From positions 1-12,072 of the forward strand of contig JAAFHI010000035.1 of assembly GCA_013298335.1 (NCBI GenBank): a DNA stretch of 12,072 bases, written 5' to 3'. Position numbers and translations under genes: made by a program. The notes under the pieces were generated by a model. The model saw only the letters and a program-made list of their open reading frames with translations. It made no database searches and had not been told where the DNA came from. The stretch comes from Actinomycetota bacterium (lineage in GTDB: Bacteria; Acidobacteriota; Blastocatellia; Chloracidobacteriales; Chloracidobacteriaceae). Below are positions 1 to 7,197 of the stretch, in pieces; positions within the stretch are counted from its first letter, which is position 1, and the number at the start of each line of letters is the position of its first letter.

Positions 1-719
1 TGACGATCAACCAGCAGCGGGGAACCAACCCCGACACGCCGGGGCAGTTCCGTCCGTCGAACGGCTTCGTCTACATCAAGAATGCCAATGCGACCGGGTT
101 CGCCGATGCGGAGTTCTTCTTCGGGACGGCGGGTGACGTGCCGGTCGCGGGCGACTGGGACGGCGACGGCGACGACAGCATCGGCATCTACCGCAACGGG
201 ACGTTTTTCCTCAGAAACACGAACACGAGCGGCTTTGCCGACATTCAGTTTCCGTTCGGCTCGGCGGGCGACATTCCGATTGTCGGCGACTGGAACGGCG
301 ACGGCGTGGACACGGTCGGCATTGTGCGAGGCAACACGGTCTTCCTGCGGAATTCCAACACCGCCGGAAACGCCGACATTCAGTTCAATTACGGCAATCC
401 GACCGACATTTTCATCACGGGCGACTGGAACGGCGACGGCGTGGACACCATCGGGGCGTTCCGTCCGTCGAACGGCTTCGTCTACATCCGCAACAGCAAC
501 ACCACCGGAAACGCCGATTTCGAGTTCTTCTACGGCACGACGGGCGACCGTCCGGTGGTGGGCGACTGGAACAACGACGGGACCGACACCATCGGGGTCG
601 TCCGGGGCAATCGCTGGCTGTTGAGAAATTCGAATACCAGCGGCTTCGCCGAGATCGACTTCTTCTACGGGACCGACACCGACGTGCCCATCGCGGGCGA
701 CTGGGACGGGCAGCCGTAG
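1..719 (+). CDS. Secreted FG-GAP/VCBS-like repeat protein, C-terminal end (5' partial)
   Basis: The reading frame is open from the left edge to the TAG at 717-719, so this is the tail of a longer protein; the GTG at 138 is an internal codon and not the start. All visible sequence is a tandem repeat of about 45 residues. Each unit begins GDWNGDGVDTIGVxR, continues through FLRNSNTxGxADIxF and ends YGxxxDxPIx. The acidic GDWNGDG loops resemble the calcium-binding D-x-D-G-D-G loops of FG-GAP/VCBS beta-propeller repeats, which are common in large exported or surface proteins. The protein ends seven residues into a last unit (GDWDGQP), with no sorting domain or membrane anchor after it. The signal peptide and any catalytic or adhesive domain would lie outside the window. 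The gene converges on the small gene at 851-1039. The repeat class is clear; the role (adhesion, matrix or carbohydrate contact) is not. Confidence 0.85.
   Translation, partial: TINQQRGTNPDTPGQFRPSNGFVYIKNANATGFADAEFFFGTAGDVPVAGDWDGDGDDSIGIYRNGTFFLRNTNTSGFADIQFPFGSAGDIPIVGDWNGDGVDTVGIVRGNTVFLRNSNTAGNADIQFNYGNPTDIFITGDWNGDGVDTIGAFRPSNGFVYIRNSNTTGNADFEFFYGTTGDRPVVGDWNNDGTDTIGVVRGNRWLLRNSNTSGFAEIDFFYGTDTDVPIAGDWDGQP
150..716 (+). repeat. In-frame tandem repeats of 135-141 bp in the repeat protein gene
   Basis: Units start at the GDW codons at 150, 285, 420 and 561, with a truncated fifth at 696. The spacings are 135, 135, 141 and 135 bases. The unit at 420 is two codons longer because it has FRPSNGFVYIR in place of VRGNTVFLR. 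An earlier, partly visible unit (about 48-149) carries the same longer variant. Bases 48-77 are identical to 459-488 over 30 bp, and bases 285-313 are identical to 420-448 over 29 bp. Confidence 0.9.
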
Positions 720-723
720 GAAA

Positions 724-751
724 GGATGAAGGATGAGGGATGAAGGATGAA
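724..751 (+). repeat. Heptamer array, GGATGAA x4, just after a stop codon
   Basis: Four consecutive 7-base units read GGATGAA, GGATGAG, GGATGAA, GGATGAA. The array starts five bases after the TAG of the repeat protein, with GAAA-type sequence between. A nearly identical array occupies the same position after the kinase gene (10112-10139). The region is non-coding on both strands. A single inverted unit (TTCATCC) follows at about 774-780. Confidence 0.85.
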
Positions 752-795
752 AAAAACTGAAAACTGACTGACGTTCATCCTCCATGAAAATCAAA

Positions 796-829
796 AACCG
801 CGCCGAAGGAAACTTCCAACGGCGCGGTT
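796..829 (-). terminator. Rho-independent terminator of the small membrane protein gene
   Basis: A perfect 9-bp inverted repeat pairs AACCGCGCC (796-804) with GGCGCGGTT (821-829). The loop can form a further 4-bp stem (GAAG/CTTC, 805-808 and 813-816). On the minus strand the stem is followed by a T-rich tract (TTTTTGATTTT), as expected for intrinsic termination of leftward transcription. It lies 22 bases past the stop of the gene at 851-1039. On the plus strand only TTATTGT follows, so it may also weakly stop the converging repeat-protein transcript. Confidence 0.8.
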
Positions 830-850
830 ATTGTACCTGGTAAAGGAGTT

Positions 851-1039
851 TCAGCGTTTTCTTGTCAACAGGTAGAACAACAGCAGTCCCGGCAGACTGA
901 GTGGGAAGAGGCTCTTTTCAATCAGGACTCCGGTTATACAAATCGGAAGAAGAATGAAAAAAACTATCCAGAGCAGAAATGTGGTCGGGCCGTAGGAATC
1001 GGAGGGAAGTTTTGGCGGCTGGTTGATCGGGCTGTTCAT
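851..1039 (-). CDS. Small two-helix membrane protein of unknown function
   Basis: This 62-residue protein has a short polar N-terminus (MNSPINQPPKLPSDSYGP). Two hydrophobic stretches follow, about residues 20-39 (FLLWIVFFILLPICITGV) and 44-58 (LFPLSLPGLLLFYLL), and a basic tail (TRKR). This predicts two membrane helices with a charged cytoplasmic end. The ATG at 1037-1039 has a weak upstream GGAAGG about ten bases away. The best support that the gene is real is the strong terminator 22 bases beyond its stop, on the correct strand. I recognise no family. Its neighbours give no functional hint: a convergent surface protein on one side and the operon end with a repeat hairpin on the other. Such short hydrophobic frames can arise by chance, so confidence is moderate. 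Confidence 0.5.
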   Translation of the reverse strand: MNSPINQPPKLPSDSYGPTTFLLWIVFFILLPICITGVLIEKSLFPLSLPGLLLFYLLTRKR

Positions 1040-1064
1040 GACGGCTGGCCTTCCCGGGGAAACA

Positions 1065-1153
1065 GTCTCGGAGTCTTGGAGTCTGGAGTCTCGGAGTCAA
1101 AAGCCGATTTCGACTCCGAGACTCCGAGACTCCAAGACTCCAGACTCCAAGAC
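1065..1153. repeat. Head-to-head 7/8-mer arrays forming a long hairpin
   Basis: The left arm (1065-1098) contains TCGGAGTC, TTGGAGTC, TGGAGTC and TCGGAGTC units. The right arm (1112-1153) contains the complementary GACTCCGA, GACTCCGA, GACTCCAA, GACTCCA and GACTCCAA units. The arms can pair over about 29 bp with a one-base bulge around a 13-base spacer (1099-1111). On the minus strand the array begins within a few bases of the TAA of the third amidohydrolase gene (1157-1159), so the operon transcript would enter this hairpin immediately. It could act as a 3'-end stability structure. There is no T tract that would make it a standard terminator. Confidence 0.8.
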
Positions 1154-1156
1154 TTC

Positions 1157-2485
1157 TTATTTCACGCGCTGTTTGAACTGCTCGTAGAAGTCCGTGTGAC
1201 GGCTGGTCAACTGAACCGGGCGACCGTCGATGAAGGCGTACTTCACGTGGGTCTTCGGTTCGAGGATGTCGCCGTCGGTGATGATGACGTTCGCCATCTT
1301 GCCGACTTCGAGCGAGCCGAGCTGCGCGCCAACGCCCATGATTTCGGCGGGCGACAGCGTGATGGCCCGGAGCGCGTCCTTCGGATCGAGGCCGAACGCC
1401 GCCGCCATGCCCGCGTGGTAGGGCAGGTCGCGGACGTGCGGGCCGTTGTCGCCGGTGGAAATCGCGTACTTCACGCCCGCCTTCTGCAATTTCGCGGCGT
1501 TTTCATACAGCGCGTCGTAGGCGTCGTCGTCCCGCATCGGCAGATCGAGCGTTCCGGTCAGAATCACCGGCACGTTCTTCGCCTTGAGTTCGTCGGTAAC
1601 CTTCCAGGCATCGTTGCCGCCGACCAGGATCGGCTTGAGGTTCATCTCCTCGGCGAACCGGATGACCGCCCGGATGTCGGTTTCCCGTTCGGCGCGGAAC
1701 AGCACCGGCTTTTCGCCCTTGGCGTAGGGAAGCAGGTCGCCGAGGACGACGTTCTCCGCCACCCGGGGCAGCGTGGCGTCCTTGGCGGCGGCGTCCATCG
1801 CCTTTCCGTAATCAATCGCTTCCCGAAGGATGCGCCGGAGGTCCTCGACGCGCCGGTTGCGCTGGTTGATCGCCTCGTTGATGTTCGACGGGCCGCCCTG
1901 CCGGAAGGCCGTGAAGGGACCGCCGCCGCCGAGAGCCAGGCGGGGGAAATTGACCACCAGCGCGGCGAGCGGCTGGACGGCCATTTCCTTCGGCGAGGTG
2001 CCGAACAGGTTGAGAATCGTCGCCTGTCCGCAGATCGTTCCGCCCTGCGGCATCGTCACCACGTTGGTCACGCCGTTGCAGCGGGTCACGCGGACGTGCG
2101 CGCTGTGCGGGTTGACCGCGATGATGGCGCGGGCGTTCGGGTTGAACTCGCCGATTTCCGCCTGGTCGATGGTCGCCGGGACGCTCTCGATTTCGACCAG
2201 CCCGAGGGCGGTTGCCGCGTCGAACATTCCCGGATAGACGGTAAGGCCCTGTCCTTCAACGATTTGCGCGCCGCCGGGGGCGGTCGCCGAGGCCCCGACC
2301 GCGACGATCTTGCCGTCCTTGATGGCGACGCCGCCGCGTTCGATGATCTCGCCGCTGACGGTGACGATCCGCGCGTTGCGGATGAACACTGCCGAGCGCG
2401 GCGCGAGGTCGAGTTGCTGCTGCGCGAAACCGAGGCTGAAGAGCATCGGCATCAGGCAGAGCAGCGCGATGGCCATCCGCGCCAT
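1157..2485 (-). CDS. Exported amidohydrolase-fold paralog, metal site lost (operon gene 3)
   Basis: This 442-residue protein starts with a signal peptide (MARMAIALLCLMPMLFSLGFAQ). It then shows the composite amidohydrolase layout: a small beta domain (SAVFIRNARIVTVSGEII...GGVAIKDGKIVAVG), a TIM-barrel region and the closing beta domain (LGSLEVGKMANVIITDGD). Family membership is clear from these flanks. The metal ligands are not conserved. The HxH motif after PGxxD reads D-A-A-T-A (residues 89-93), and the strand-5 and strand-6 His regions read LFRAERETDI and ILVGGNDAW with no His. A hydrolytic role like that of the paralog at 2587-4023 is therefore unlikely. A partner or substrate-binding role is inferred. 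The start at 2485 is chosen because it gives a normal signal peptide and has GAGGG eight bases upstream. An in-frame ATG at 2590, overlapping the previous stop and preceded by GGAGGAG, would add 35 residues largely encoded by a heptamer repeat array and hairpins. Confidence 0.85.
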   Translation of the reverse strand: MARMAIALLCLMPMLFSLGFAQQQLDLAPRSAVFIRNARIVTVSGEIIERGGVAIKDGKIVAVGASATAPGGAQIVEGQGLTVYPGMFDAATALGLVEIESVPATIDQAEIGEFNPNARAIIAVNPHSAHVRVTRCNGVTNVVTMPQGGTICGQATILNLFGTSPKEMAVQPLAALVVNFPRLALGGGGPFTAFRQGGPSNINEAINQRNRRVEDLRRILREAIDYGKAMDAAAKDATLPRVAENVVLGDLLPYAKGEKPVLFRAERETDIRAVIRFAEEMNLKPILVGGNDAWKVTDELKAKNVPVILTGTLDLPMRDDDAYDALYENAAKLQKAGVKYAISTGDNGPHVRDLPYHAGMAAAFGLDPKDALRAITLSPAEIMGVGAQLGSLEVGKMANVIITDGDILEPKTHVKYAFIDGRPVQLTSRHTDFYEQFKQRVK

Positions 2486-2488
2486 CCG

Positions 2489-2508
2489 CCCGGCCCTCAA
2501 GGACCGGG
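2489..2508 (-). promoter_or_regulatory. Hairpin covering the ribosome-binding site of operon gene 3
   Basis: On the minus strand CCCGGTCC-TTGA-GGGCCGGG folds as an 8-bp stem (one T-G pair) with a four-base loop. It ends four bases before the ATG at 2483-2485 and contains the GAGGG that would act as ribosome-binding site. It could limit independent initiation and favour coupling to the upstream gene. Further GC-rich arms (AGCCC/GGGCT) lie at about 2506-2541. A regulatory role is inferred only from the fold and position; this may simply be part of an inserted repeat. Confidence 0.35.
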
Positions 2509-2551
2509 CTCGTACTGGAACAAGCCCTGTGAACGGGGCTGCATGCCCGTC

Positions 2552-2586
2552 ATTCCGCATTCCGCATTCCGCATTCGATATTCTCT
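2552..2586 (-). repeat. Heptamer array GCGGAAT inside the amidohydrolase operon
   Basis: On the plus strand there are three perfect ATTCCGC units (2552-2572), followed by two decayed units (ATTCGAT, ATTCTCT) that reach the TGA of operon gene 2 (2587-2589). Read in the direction of the operon, the array (GCGGAAT) begins at the base right after that stop. It separates gene 2 from the likely start of gene 3. If translated from the ATG at 2590, it encodes the odd [10 protein letters not shown] segment. Confidence 0.85.
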
Positions 2587-4023
2587 TCATTGCTGGTGCT
2601 CCTCCGCGCCCTTCAGGCAGTTGTCTTCGCCTTTGTATGCCGGACGCCGACCCCGCGGAATTCCGCCGGGCTGGCCACCCTCGCCCGCCCGGTTCGGGTC
2701 GGCCTTTTCAAGTTCGGCCCGTTCCTTCGCCAGTGCCTCGCGTCGGGCAAGGTCGGTCGCGCGGTCGAACAGCATGTCGCCGTCAACGAAGGTCATGTCG
2801 ACCCGGGCGTAGACGCTCAGCGGATGGGCCGTCCAGATGGCGATGTCGGCGTCCTTGCCGACTTCAATCGAGCCGACACGCTTGTCGATGCCGAGCTGTC
2901 TGGCGGGATTGAGGGTGATCATCCTGAGGGCGCTTTCCTCGCTGACGTCGCCGTACTTCATCATCTTGGCGGCTTCGATGTTGAGGCGGCGCGACCGCCC
3001 GTCATCGTCGGAGTTGAGCGAAACCAGCACGCCCGCGCGTTCGAGAATCGCCGCGTCGTAGGGAATCGCATCGTAGGCCTCGACCTTGTAGGCCCAGAAA
3101 TCGGCGAAAATCGACGCGCCCGCGCCGTGTTTCGCGATTTCCTTGGCCACCTTGTAGCCTTCGAGGGTGTGCTGGAACGTGCGGACCTTGAAGCCGAAGT
3201 CGTCGGCGATGCCGATGAGCATCAGGATTTCCTCCGCGCGGTAGCAGTGCGAGTGAACGAAACGCTTGCCTTCGAGCACTTCGACCAGCGGGTCAAGCTG
3301 GGTGTCGCGGCGCGGCGGGGTCACGTTTTCACCCTTCGCTTTGGCCGCGTTGTAGGAATCCCACTGGCGCTTGTAGTCGCGGGCCCGCGTGAAGGCGTCG
3401 CGAATGACTTCCTCGACGCCCATGCGGGTCGCCGGGTAGCGGTTCGGAATGCCGGGAATGCCGCGCGCGCTGGAGCGCTTCGGGTTTTCGCCGAGGGCGA
3501 ATTTGATGCCCGGCGGGGCGTCGGGGAAGATGAATTCCTCGACCGGACGGCCAAATTTGATCTTCACCACCTGATTCTGGCCGCCGATGGCGTTGGCCGA
3601 ACCGTGGAGCAGGTTGAGGGCGGTGACGCCGCCCGCGAGCTGGAGGTAGAGCGCCGGGTCGGTCGGGTTGAGGACATCCTGAATCCGGCACATCGAGGTG
3701 ACGGACGCGGAAAATTCGTTCACCGCGTCGATCATCGTGTGCGAGTGGCAGTCAACGATGCCGGGCATGACGAACTTGCCGGTGGCGTCAATGACCTTCG
3801 CGCCCTCGGGGGCTTTCAGGTCCTTGCCGATTCTGGCGATTTTTCCGTTCTGGATGAGGATGTCGGTGTTCTTGAGGGTGCCGTTGGTGACGGTCAGGAC
3901 CGTCGCGTTGCGGATGAGCGTATCGCCCGCCGCCCTGGTCGCCGCCCGCGCGGGAAGGGCGACGGCGACGAGGCAGAGGAGCGCGATCAGCGCGGTCAGT
4001 CGGTTCGTAAGTCGCTTGATCAT
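2587..4023 (-). CDS. Exported imidazolonepropionase-like amidohydrolase, intact active site (operon gene 2)
   Basis: This 478-residue metal-dependent hydrolase has a signal peptide ([19 protein letters not shown], cleavage near residue 27), so it probably acts in the periplasm. The amidohydrolase signature is complete. HxH is present at residues 93-95 (PGIVDCHSH), the Lys in [11 protein letters not shown] is near 174, strand-5 His lies in [11 protein letters not shown] (257/259), strand-6 His is 285 ([10 protein letters not shown]), and the strand-8 Asp is in SLNSDDDG (339-341). The closing domain [15 protein letters not shown] is typical. The ALGENPK block is known from a subgroup of uncharacterised exported members of this superfamily. 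The substrate cannot be read from sequence; the family acts on cyclic amides, dipeptides, lactones and related bonds. The C-terminus has an unusual Gly/Arg-rich tail (about 445-465). It is the only member of the operon expected to be catalytic. The start has only a weak ribosome-binding site, 60 bases after gene 1. Confidence 0.9.
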   Translation of the reverse strand: MIKRLTNRLTALIALLCLVAVALPARAATRAAGDTLIRNATVLTVTNGTLKNTDILIQNGKIARIGKDLKAPEGAKVIDATGKFVMPGIVDCHSHTMIDAVNEFSASVTSMCRIQDVLNPTDPALYLQLAGGVTALNLLHGSANAIGGQNQVVKIKFGRPVEEFIFPDAPPGIKFALGENPKRSSARGIPGIPNRYPATRMGVEEVIRDAFTRARDYKRQWDSYNAAKAKGENVTPPRRDTQLDPLVEVLEGKRFVHSHCYRAEEILMLIGIADDFGFKVRTFQHTLEGYKVAKEIAKHGAGASIFADFWAYKVEAYDAIPYDAAILERAGVLVSLNSDDDGRSRRLNIEAAKMMKYGDVSEESALRMITLNPARQLGIDKRVGSIEVGKDADIAIWTAHPLSVYARVDMTFVDGDMLFDRATDLARREALAKERAELEKADPNRAGEGGQPGGIPRGRRPAYKGEDNCLKGAEEHQQ

Positions 4024-4083
4024 GTTCGGAGTACCTATGAAGGAAAGACCCGTCCTCGCGGTCGGGTTGCCGTTCGGTCGGCT

Positions 4084-5967
4084 TTACTGAAACTGCGGTC
4101 GGGTGCCCGTGAAGGTGGCCGTTCCCTGCGGTGAGCCGATGGTGCCCTCGATGCGATTGCCCTGAACTTTTCCGCTCAGGCTCAGATCGACCGACTGGCC
4201 GCTGATGTTCACGTTGGCCGAAGCCTGAAACGTGTCGCCGGTCACCGTCGCGTTGGACAGATCGGAGGTCCCGAAGGGCGTGCCGAGCGTCCCGGTCAGC
4301 TTGTTGCCTTCCTGTCGGAGCGTGAGCGTGCCGGGAAACTGCTGCGGGCCGAGCGAAACGGTAATCGTCCAGGGGCCGGTGAAATTCACCGCCTCGGTCG
4401 AACCGCCGGGGCCGTTCGGTTTTCCGCCCGGACCGCCGCCCGCCGCCTTTTTCAGCACGACCGGGTGGGCGCGTTCGGTGCCGGGATTGCCCGTGCCGCG
4501 AATTTCATCCGCCGTGTAGGTGCCGCTGAAGCTGATGTTTATCGAGGCGTCGCCGCGCTTGATTGTGCCGGAAAAGGCGAGCGTCGAAACCGAGGCGTCG
4601 TCGCCGATGCCGGTGAACACCGGGCTGAGGGTGCCTTCGCCGACGGTTCCGGCCACGGTGATAAACACGTAGGCGACCTTGCGTTTCGCGTCGAAGAGGT
4701 CGCCGCGCACGACGGTCAGGTTGGCGATCTTGCCGACTTCGACTGATCCGGCCCGGTCGGCGATGCCGAGCAGTTCCGCGCCGCTGAGGGTCAGCGCGCG
4801 GAGGGCGGCGTCCGGCGCGAGGCCGTTCTGGATGGCCTTGGCCACGTTTGACACGGCATCCGCGGGGGCCGCGCCGCCGCTTTCAAAGGCAAAGGAGACG
4901 CCCGCTTTCGCGAGCAGGCCCGCCGTCTTGAGCGCGGCCACCCGGTTGCGGAGGGTTTCGAGCGTTTCCGGATCGGCTTCCGGATTCGGCGCGACCGTCC
5001 GTTTGGGGAAGTTGAGCGAGAGCAGCACCGGCGTGTTCGACGCCTTGAGCCGGTCGGCGACCCGGTCGGCCTCGCGTCCCCCGGCGATGACGCCGCGGAG
5101 GTTGAATTCCTTCGCCAGATCGAGCGCGCGGATGATTTCGCGTTCCGAATCGGCGTACATCACGACCGGAATCTCCTGATTGAGCGCCTGCGCGAGCGCC
5201 GCGAGCGACGGATCGTACTCGGGACGCTTCAATCCGCGCGGGTTCTTCCGGTAGGCGGCTTCCAGGTCCCGATAGCGCTGGGCGTCGAAAAAGCTCTGCC
5301 GGATCAGCGAAAACACGCCCATCAGCGAACTCGGATAGCTCGCCCCGGCGAGCGGAACGAAGGTGATGTGGAGGGCGACCGGCGTCTTGACGACGAAGTC
5401 GCGCGGGGCGTCCCCCGCCAGATTGATGACCGCCGAACGGCCCATGAACATGCCGTCGCGGGGAATCGTGAGCGCGGTCGTGAAACCGGCCTGCCGCGCG
5501 GCGTCGAGGCCCTCGCCAGTGGAGCGGACGAGGTCGGAGGCGAGCAGTTCCGGCTGGAAACCCGGCTGGCGGGTCGAATTCGGGGCCGCGCCGGTCGGCG
5601 GTCCGGACGGTGCCGTGGGGAAGCCGCCACGTCCGCCGCCACCGCCACCCGCCGGGGGCGTGGCCGCGACGTAGCCGAGGTTGGTGGTCGAGTCGATCAG
5701 GCCCGGATAGACGGTGAGACCGGCGCCGTCGAGCCGTTTGGCATCGGCGGGCGGGGTGACGTTCGCGCCGACCGCGACGATGAGTCCTTCGCGGACGACC
5801 ACCGTGCCGTTTTCGATGGGCGCGCCCGAGACCGGGACGATCCGGGCGTTGATGATGGCGAAACAGTTGGGTCTGACGACGTCCCCCGGGCGCTCGGATT
5901 GCGCCCAGGCAGGGAACGACAGCAGCCAGCCGCAGAGCATGGCAAAAAGAAATCGACGTGACTTCAT
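4084..5967 (-). CDS. Exported amidohydrolase-fold pseudoenzyme with beta-rich C-terminal domain (operon gene 1)
   Basis: This 627-residue protein starts at the ATG at 5965-5967, which gives a clear signal peptide ([23 protein letters not shown]). Another 30 in-frame residues upstream look non-coding. Residues about 35-430 follow the amidohydrolase plan ([15 protein letters not shown]...[10 protein letters not shown]...[18 protein letters not shown]). The metal site is gone: HxH reads S-T-T-N (residues 93-96), the strand-5 and strand-6 His positions read VVMYADSE and VIAGGREA, and the strand-8 Asp region reads FAFESGG. A Gly/Pro-rich insert (about residues 104-130) follows the dead HxH. The C-terminal part (about 455-627) holds two beta-rich segments joined by a Gly/Pro linker; the second begins [20 protein letters not shown] and ends TFTGTRP. 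I recall a similar domain at the C-terminus of many acidobacterial exported proteins. The gene is first in the operon. A binding or scaffold role for the active gene 2 product is inferred. Confidence 0.85.
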   Translation of the reverse strand: MKSRRFLFAMLCGWLLSFPAWAQSERPGDVVRPNCFAIINARIVPVSGAPIENGTVVVREGLIVAVGANVTPPADAKRLDGAGLTVYPGLIDSTTNLGYVAATPPAGGGGGGRGGFPTAPSGPPTGAAPNSTRQPGFQPELLASDLVRSTGEGLDAARQAGFTTALTIPRDGMFMGRSAVINLAGDAPRDFVVKTPVALHITFVPLAGASYPSSLMGVFSLIRQSFFDAQRYRDLEAAYRKNPRGLKRPEYDPSLAALAQALNQEIPVVMYADSEREIIRALDLAKEFNLRGVIAGGREADRVADRLKASNTPVLLSLNFPKRTVAPNPEADPETLETLRNRVAALKTAGLLAKAGVSFAFESGGAAPADAVSNVAKAIQNGLAPDAALRALTLSGAELLGIADRAGSVEVGKIANLTVVRGDLFDAKRKVAYVFITVAGTVGEGTLSPVFTGIGDDASVSTLAFSGTIKRGDASINISFSGTYTADEIRGTGNPGTERAHPVVLKKAAGGGPGGKPNGPGGSTEAVNFTGPWTITVSLGPQQFPGTLTLRQEGNKLTGTLGTPFGTSDLSNATVTGDTFQASANVNISGQSVDLSLSGKVQGNRIEGTIGSPQGTATFTGTRPQFQ

Positions 5968-6233
5968 TCGGGTTGGTCTTTCCGCAACGAAGAGATGGGG
6001 GTATTCCGGGATGGTTCGAATGGGGCTGCATTTACACCATTCGGCTTCGGGTTGCATAGCGCGACCGACGGAAAGAACCGCCGTCGGGCTTCGCTTCCGG
6101 TGTTCCGGTCCCGAATCCGTCCCGTGGGAAATCCCCCGCGTTGCTCAGGTATTTTCTGATGTGACGCGACGAACGTCCAAATTCTTCACAAAGTTCCGAT
6201 TCTCTTGCCGAAAAGCCGTCCGGAGCGAAAAAA
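5968..6233 (-). promoter_or_regulatory. Non-coding leader and promoter region of the amidohydrolase operon
   Basis: No gene is supported in the stretch between the terminator at 6234-6263 and the operon start at 5967, so the operon promoter must lie here. A perfect 7-bp hairpin (CCGACGG at 6065-6071, CCGTCGG at 6081-6087) sits about 100 bases upstream of the start codon. It has no T tract on the minus strand. No convincing -35/-10 pair was found; the closest is TTGGAC followed by GAAAAT at 18 bases, which is poor. The ribosome-binding site is a weak GGAAAG. Confidence 0.35.
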
Positions 6234-6263
6234 AACCGCCGGACGACGCAGCGTCCGGCGGTT
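6234..6263 (-). terminator. Strong rho-independent terminator of the exported unknown protein gene
   Basis: A perfect 12-bp inverted repeat pairs AACCGCCGGACG (6234-6245) with CGTCCGGCGGTT (6252-6263) around a six-base loop. On the minus strand it is followed by a run of eight T bases (the poly-A at 6228-6235 on the plus strand). It lies about 28 bases past the stop of the gene at 6292-7197 and insulates the amidohydrolase operon from it. Confidence 0.9.
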
Positions 6264-6291
6264 CTTCGCACAACGAAGCCTGCGCTTCACA

Positions 6292-7197
6292 TTACTGTGA
6301 ACGCGCGTAGCTTCGCGCTTTGACGAGTTCCGTCTGAACGAGGTCGGCTGACTTTCGATCATTCGGCAACGTCGTCATTTTCAACTTCAGGAGGTTGTCG
6401 AAGTGCTGTTGCGGGGAGAATCCCTGGGTCGGCTGCCACTTGAAAACGTCCGTGCAGACCAGCGCGCCCTTGACCCGCTCCAGGGATTGCCCCTTGGCGT
6501 CGGTGGCGAGTTCCCGCAGTCCGGTGATGACGTAGTAGGCCTGTTCCTTGCAGATGAAGAGGTAGATTTCCGCCTGGTCGAATTTCCCGATGTAGCGCAC
6601 TTCATCGGCTTCGAGCAGTTTGTCGATCAGCGGCGCGGACTTTGCCGGCGCGGGGCCGCCGGCGGGTTTGACGTCGTCGTCATCGGAACTGATGCTGGCG
6701 ACATGGCGGTTGAGCCGTCCGTCGGTGAGACTCACCTCGACGACCTGCATGGACTCGGGACGGGGAACCGACGTGAAATTCGTCGAGATGCCGTCGAACA
6801 TGTCCTTCAGTTCGGTGTACGCCTGCCGGGCCTGGGTGTAGTTGGTTGAATTCGGGGAGGTGCGGTAGATGCGGACGACCTGTTCGTAAAAGAACTGGAC
6901 CCGCTCGCGGCACTGGTTGACCTTGGCGTTGATGCCGTCGAAGCCCTTGCGGACATCGTCGAAGCCGCCGCGTTTGCGTCCGCCGCCCCTGGCACCTGAG
7001 GTATAGGCCGCGACCTGGCTTTGAAGCGCGGCCAGTTCGCTTTTGTAGGCGCGGATGGCCCCGGCGAGTTCGCCGTCGGCGATTCCGCCGCTCTGGGCGA
7101 AGACGGCGGTTTCGGGAATGAGGGGCATTGCCCCCGCGCAGAGACAGGCGCCGCACAGCGCGGCTGCCCGGAATCGTCCGGAAAAAAAGTTCGGCAT
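6292..7197 (-). CDS. Exported protein of unknown function
   Basis: This 301-residue protein starts at the ATG at 7195-7197, which has an excellent ribosome-binding site (AGGAG eight bases upstream). It begins with a signal peptide (RFRAAALCGACLCAGAMPLI..., cleavage near AVFAQ, residue 35). In-frame codons upstream to 7317 have no such support. The mature part has an alpha-helical, heptad-like stretch (about 42-66, GELAGAIRAYKSELAALQSQVAAY), a Gly/Arg patch (about 68-78, ARGGGRKRGGF) and a second helical region to about 140. An acidic, Pro/Ala-rich linker (170-189, SSDDDDVKPAGGPAPA) leads to a C-terminal alpha/beta region (190-301). Four Cys remain besides those in the signal peptide region or near it (C96, C216, C248 in the mature chain among them). 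I recognise no family. The gene is divergent from the kinase at 7518 and shares its upstream region, and it ends in a strong terminator, so it is a single-gene unit. A functional link to the kinase is possible but unproven. Confidence 0.8.
   Translation of the reverse strand: MPNFFSGRFRAAALCGACLCAGAMPLIPETAVFAQSGGIADGELAGAIRAYKSELAALQSQVAAYTSGARGGGRKRGGFDDVRKGFDGINAKVNQCRERVQFFYEQVVRIYRTSPNSTNYTQARQAYTELKDMFDGISTNFTSVPRPESMQVVEVSLTDGRLNRHVASISSDDDDVKPAGGPAPAKSAPLIDKLLEADEVRYIGKFDQAEIYLFICKEQAYYVITGLRELATDAKGQSLERVKGALVCTDVFKWQPTQGFSPQQHFDNLLKLKMTTLPNDRKSADLVQTELVKARSYARSQ

Noticed and set aside
1065..1153. Possible CRISPR array
   Set aside because: The units are only 7-8 bases long with no spacers, and the two halves are complementary.
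4024..4083. Attenuator-like stem (ACCCG/CGGGT) between operon genes 1 and 2
   Set aside because: It has only five pairs, a ten-base loop and an interrupted T tract, too weak to call a terminator. The gap is short enough for one transcript.
1076..4134. Long plus-strand open frames (578 and 514 codons) opposite the amidohydrolase genes
   Set aside because: They are antisense shadows in GC-rich DNA. Their translations are low-complexity Arg/Val/Asp-rich sequence, while the minus strand encodes recognisable enzymes with signal peptides.
5968..6057. N-terminal extension of operon gene 1 to 6057
   Set aside because: The 30 extra residues precede a well-formed signal peptide that starts at 5967 and would disrupt export. 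No ribosome-binding site supports the longer form.
6032..6271. 79-codon minus-strand frame upstream of the operon
   Set aside because: It runs into the terminator stem at 6234-6263, has no ribosome-binding site, and its translation shows no pattern.
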